Shown: positions 61,299 through 64,000 of the stretch, in pieces
Layout of the letters: the number at the start of each line of letters is the position of its first letter
Position numbering within the stretch: position 1 is the stretch's first letter
Source of the DNA: Glutamicibacter mishrai
Lineage (GTDB): Bacteria > Actinomycetota > Actinomycetes > Actinomycetales > Micrococcaceae
DNA length: 64,000 nucleotides
Assembly (NCBI RefSeq): GCF_012221945.1
Contig: NZ_CP032549.1
Coordinates: 2,108,001-2,172,000 of the forward strand
Direction of reading: 5' to 3'
Position numbers and translations under genes: made by a program
Notes under the pieces: model-generated
Databases searched by the model: none
The model's input: only the letters and a program-made list of their open reading frames with translations
Told to the model about the DNA's origin: nothing

Positions 61299-62889
61299 CG
61301 ATGTATCGGCCCGAGCCTCCGACTTTGATCCGCAGCAGCTCATCCTCCGCGCCAAGCGCCGGCGGAACTTTTCGGAACGCTTTGACAGCTTCTCGGACGC
61401 CTACGTATGGGTGCTGGCCGCGATTGTGGCCCTGGCCTACCTGTTCAGCGCGATCTTCGGCCTGATCTTTGCGCTGCTCGGACAGGGCATAGCCCACCGG
61501 CAGATGCCGACGGCAGTATGGACCCTCCAAGAGCTATCGCCAGTGCTGTTGGCGCTTGGCGCCATCTACTTGTTGCGGCTGCTGTTGAATCTAGGGCCGG
61601 TAGCGGTCAACGCAGCCCAAGCCGACTGGTGGTTGCCACTGCCGCTTAGCTCAGCAGCCCTTCGTGGCAGCGCCTTGCGCAACGCGCTTCTGACCGGGAT
61701 ATGCGCAAGCGCCTTCATCGGGGTCCTTTGGCTGATTGTGCTGTATGGGCTTGCCGGTGCCTTCGATCCGCTCTTGGCAGGTTGTGCGTTGGTGTGTTTC
61801 GCCCTTGCCGGCATCGTCTTAGCCAGTGCGGGAGTAGTGATTCAAAGTTTTGGGCAGCAGCGTCGTGCGCAACGTTGGATCGGGCGAGGCATTGCGGCCA
61901 TTGTTGCCGTGCTCGTGGTCTTCTGGGCTTTGCTGACCGCCAAGAACCAATGGGCGCACAACGCGGTGGAAACCATGGCTGGTTCCGTGCTGGAGTTGCC
62001 CGCCTGGATCTGCGCTGCTGCGATACTGCTGGCACTGGGTGTTGTGAGCGTCTGGTGGGCAGTGCAGCGCAACCGGCATATTGGCTCTAGGTCCCTGCGG
62101 TCATCTGGCGAATCCCAACAGCGGGTTCTAGGTGCCTTGATGCAGGCGGACGGGCGGGCTGGCACCGCTCCCTCGACTGCTGCCATAGGCAGACGGCGTC
62201 GTTGGGGCCGCAGGATCACCGCGAACTTGCCAGTCGCGTGGCGGATCTTGGTGCTACGTTGGATTCGGGGAGGATATTGGCAGGCTGCTGGCGGCTACCT
62301 GTTGCTGGTGATGGCCTTGGCAGCCACCGTCGAACAAGTCGCGAACCCGCTGAGCGCGGTGGTCTTCTATTTGGGCCTCGGCGTGCTGCTGACCATCAAT
62401 GTTTCGCGAGTCATCGCACCGCTGTTGACACAACGGCAGCTGACACAACATCTGGGACAGCCAGCTGCGAAATTGAAGCGCAGCGCGGCACTATTCGCCG
62501 TGATCTACAGCGCCGTGGCGTTGGGCCTATTGACCGGGGGACTAGGGCTGCTGGGCGTTGCGCACCTCGGCGGCTTCTGGTGGTGGAGCGCCGCAGTCGT
62601 CGTCGGGTCCCTCGGCGTTGCGGCTGCCAGCCTCGGACATGCCCAGCGGAAGGAACGCGACTGGGAGAGCCTGCTGGGCGCAGCCACCAGTGATACGACA
62701 ATAGCCCTGGTCCTCTTCAGCGAACTCGCCACGCTGGTTCGCGCGGTTGCGAGCCTGGCCCCATTGTTCGCTTTGGTGCTGAGCCCGCAAACGGGTATCG
62801 CCTGGCCGCTGTGGATGATTTCCTTGCTATTCGCCCTTCCGGTTCTACGATTGCTAGTCGGAGAGTTTCCGAGAAGCATGCGCAGATAG
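61288..62889 (+). CDS. ABC exporter permease-like membrane protein (DUF6297 type)
   Basis: A 533-residue protein with ~10-11 hydrophobic segments and an N-terminal cytosolic part (FDPQQLILRAKRRRNFSERFDSFSDAY). It overlaps the ABC ATPase gene by 11 nt, starting at TTG 61288, so it is most probably the membrane partner. Family label (DUF6297-type) is from overall form. Confidence 0.75.
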   Translation: MSDSDVSARASDFDPQQLILRAKRRRNFSERFDSFSDAYVWVLAAIVALAYLFSAIFGLIFALLGQGIAHRQMPTAVWTLQELSPVLLALGAIYLLRLLLNLGPVAVNAAQADWWLPLPLSSAALRGSALRNALLTGICASAFIGVLWLIVLYGLAGAFDPLLAGCALVCFALAGIVLASAGVVIQSFGQQRRAQRWIGRGIAAIVAVLVVFWALLTAKNQWAHNAVETMAGSVLELPAWICAAAILLALGVVSVWWAVQRNRHIGSRSLRSSGESQQRVLGALMQADGRAGTAPSTAAIGRRRRWGRRITANLPVAWRILVLRWIRGGYWQAAGGYLLLVMALAATVEQVANPLSAVVFYLGLGVLLTINVSRVIAPLLTQRQLTQHLGQPAAKLKRSAALFAVIYSAVALGLLTGGLGLLGVAHLGGFWWWSAAVVVGSLGVAAASLGHAQRKERDWESLLGAATSDTTIALVLFSELATLVRAVASLAPLFALVLSPQTGIAWPLWMISLLFALPVLRLLVGEFPRSMRR

Positions 62890-62895
62890 GACGAG

Positions 62896-63354
62896 ATGAT
62901 GAGCGTGGAAATTGCAGTTCAAACACCCGGAGATCTTGATACCGAGCGGCTGTATGCCCTGCTGAAACTGCGCACCCACATTTTCATTGTTGAGCAGCGT
63001 TCCTCCTACCCAGACCTGGACGGCCTGGATCTTGCCGAAGGCACGGTGCACCTGAGCGCGTGGGAGGATGGCGAAATCCTGTGCACGGTACGCATTCTCG
63101 ATGTCAATGGCGAAGAACCGCATATCGGACGCGTGGCCACTAAGATCGAAGCCCGCGGCCGCGGGCTCGCCGGGCAGCTGATGGAACGCGCGGTGGCCCT
63201 GTGCCGTCCCGACGCCCAGATCCACCTCGGCGCGCAAACCCAGCTGGAAAGCTGGTACGGGAAGTTCGGGTTCGAACGGTGCGGCGAAGACTTCGACGAT
63301 GACGGGATCATGCATCTGCCCATGATCAGAAAAGCCGTCGCAGCTTCGGCCTGA
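62896..63354 (+). CDS. ElaA-family GNAT acetyltransferase
   Basis: A 152-residue GNAT of the ElaA group: LYALLKLRTHIFIVEQRSSYPDLDGLDL at the start, IGRVATKIEARGRGLAGQLMERAV for the acetyl-CoA loop, and IHLGAQTQLESWYGKFGFERCGEDF. Starts at ATG 62896 or 62899, 6-9 nt after the permease stop, so probably co-transcribed with it. Confidence 0.9.
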   Translation: MMSVEIAVQTPGDLDTERLYALLKLRTHIFIVEQRSSYPDLDGLDLAEGTVHLSAWEDGEILCTVRILDVNGEEPHIGRVATKIEARGRGLAGQLMERAVALCRPDAQIHLGAQTQLESWYGKFGFERCGEDFDDDGIMHLPMIRKAVAASA

Positions 63355-63363
63355 TCACGAAGA

Positions 63364-63408
63364 AGAGGCATCATTTTCCCGCCTACGGCGGGAAAATGAT
63401 GCCTCTTG
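63364..63408. terminator. Strong bidirectional terminator
   Basis: AAGAGGCATCATTTTCCCGC (63364-63383) pairs with its exact inverse ending at 63408, with a short CTACG-type loop. It lies between the convergent acetyltransferase and tgt genes. Confidence 0.92.
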
Positions 63409-63424
63409 CAGTTCGCCTGGCCGG

Positions 63425-64000
<576 letters not shown>

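Overview
The window looks like chromosome from a high-GC actinobacterium of the Micrococcaceae, close to Arthrobacter/Glutamicibacter. Pointers are the recR/dnaX/gluQRS/SRP RNA cluster, the glyoxylate-shunt genes beside a RamB-type regulator, an actinobacterial DUF222-HNH protein, a HAIR-like heat-shock operator, and several apparently leaderless starts. This placement is read from protein character only.

Layout. 1-5.8 kb: start of an MFS exporter with a palindromic control region, recR, a very long dnaX, gluQRS and the SRP RNA. 5.8-9.2 kb: DUF222-HNH protein, tRNA-Ser(GGA), and an IS481-type element bracketed by copies of the tRNA 3' end. 9.2-17 kb: housekeeping and accessory enzymes (VOC protein, 2OG oxygenase, LytR_C protein, DsbA-like protein, DUF1275 protein, amino-acid permease, phosphatase, hydrolase). 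17.2-23.7 kb: malate synthase, isocitrate lyase, HutD-like protein, dTMP-kinase-like protein and RamB, a glyoxylate-shunt locus. 23.7-29.4 kb: hydrolase, lipoprotein, acetyltransferase, membrane protein and a ClpC-type ATPase with a HAIR-like operator. 29.5-32 kb: a LuxR-type response regulator, a 60-residue secreted peptide and a sensor kinase, followed by a strongly structured intergenic region. 32-37.3 kb: unknown protein, D-amino-acid dehydrogenase-like enzyme, SDR protein and GT87 mannosyltransferase.

37.3-51.3 kb: an SOS-type umuDC operon. Its umuC is split by a 12.2-kb mercury-resistance transposon. The transposon carries merR, two MerT/MerF-like membrane proteins, a CcdA-like protein, a TlpA-like thioredoxin, merA and merB, with four copies of one MerR-type dyad. 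It is mobilised by a four-gene recombinase operon of the Tn554/recombinase-in-trio type. The insertion separates the catalytic Asp of the first polymerase motif from the rest of UmuC. The UmuD copy independently lacks both catalytic dyad residues (Ser to Ala, Lys to Arg). The Pol V system is therefore probably doubly disabled.

51.3-64 kb: GH3 lipoprotein, large S8 subtilase, FBP (EF-G-binding type) zinc protein, PdxK-type kinase, acetyltransferase-like protein, TetR regulator with a 22-bp palindrome, a queuosine-precursor transporter (VUT/YhhQ), an ABC exporter pair, an ElaA-type acetyltransferase, and the C-terminal part of tRNA-guanine transglycosylase. The VUT transporter and Tgt suggest queuosine salvage.

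The best candidates for undescribed biology are the secreted-peptide/two-component locus (29.5-32 kb), the catalytically dead UmuD beside a transposon-split umuC, and the IS481-type element whose end is a perfect 42-bp palindrome resembling the tRNA-Ser terminator.
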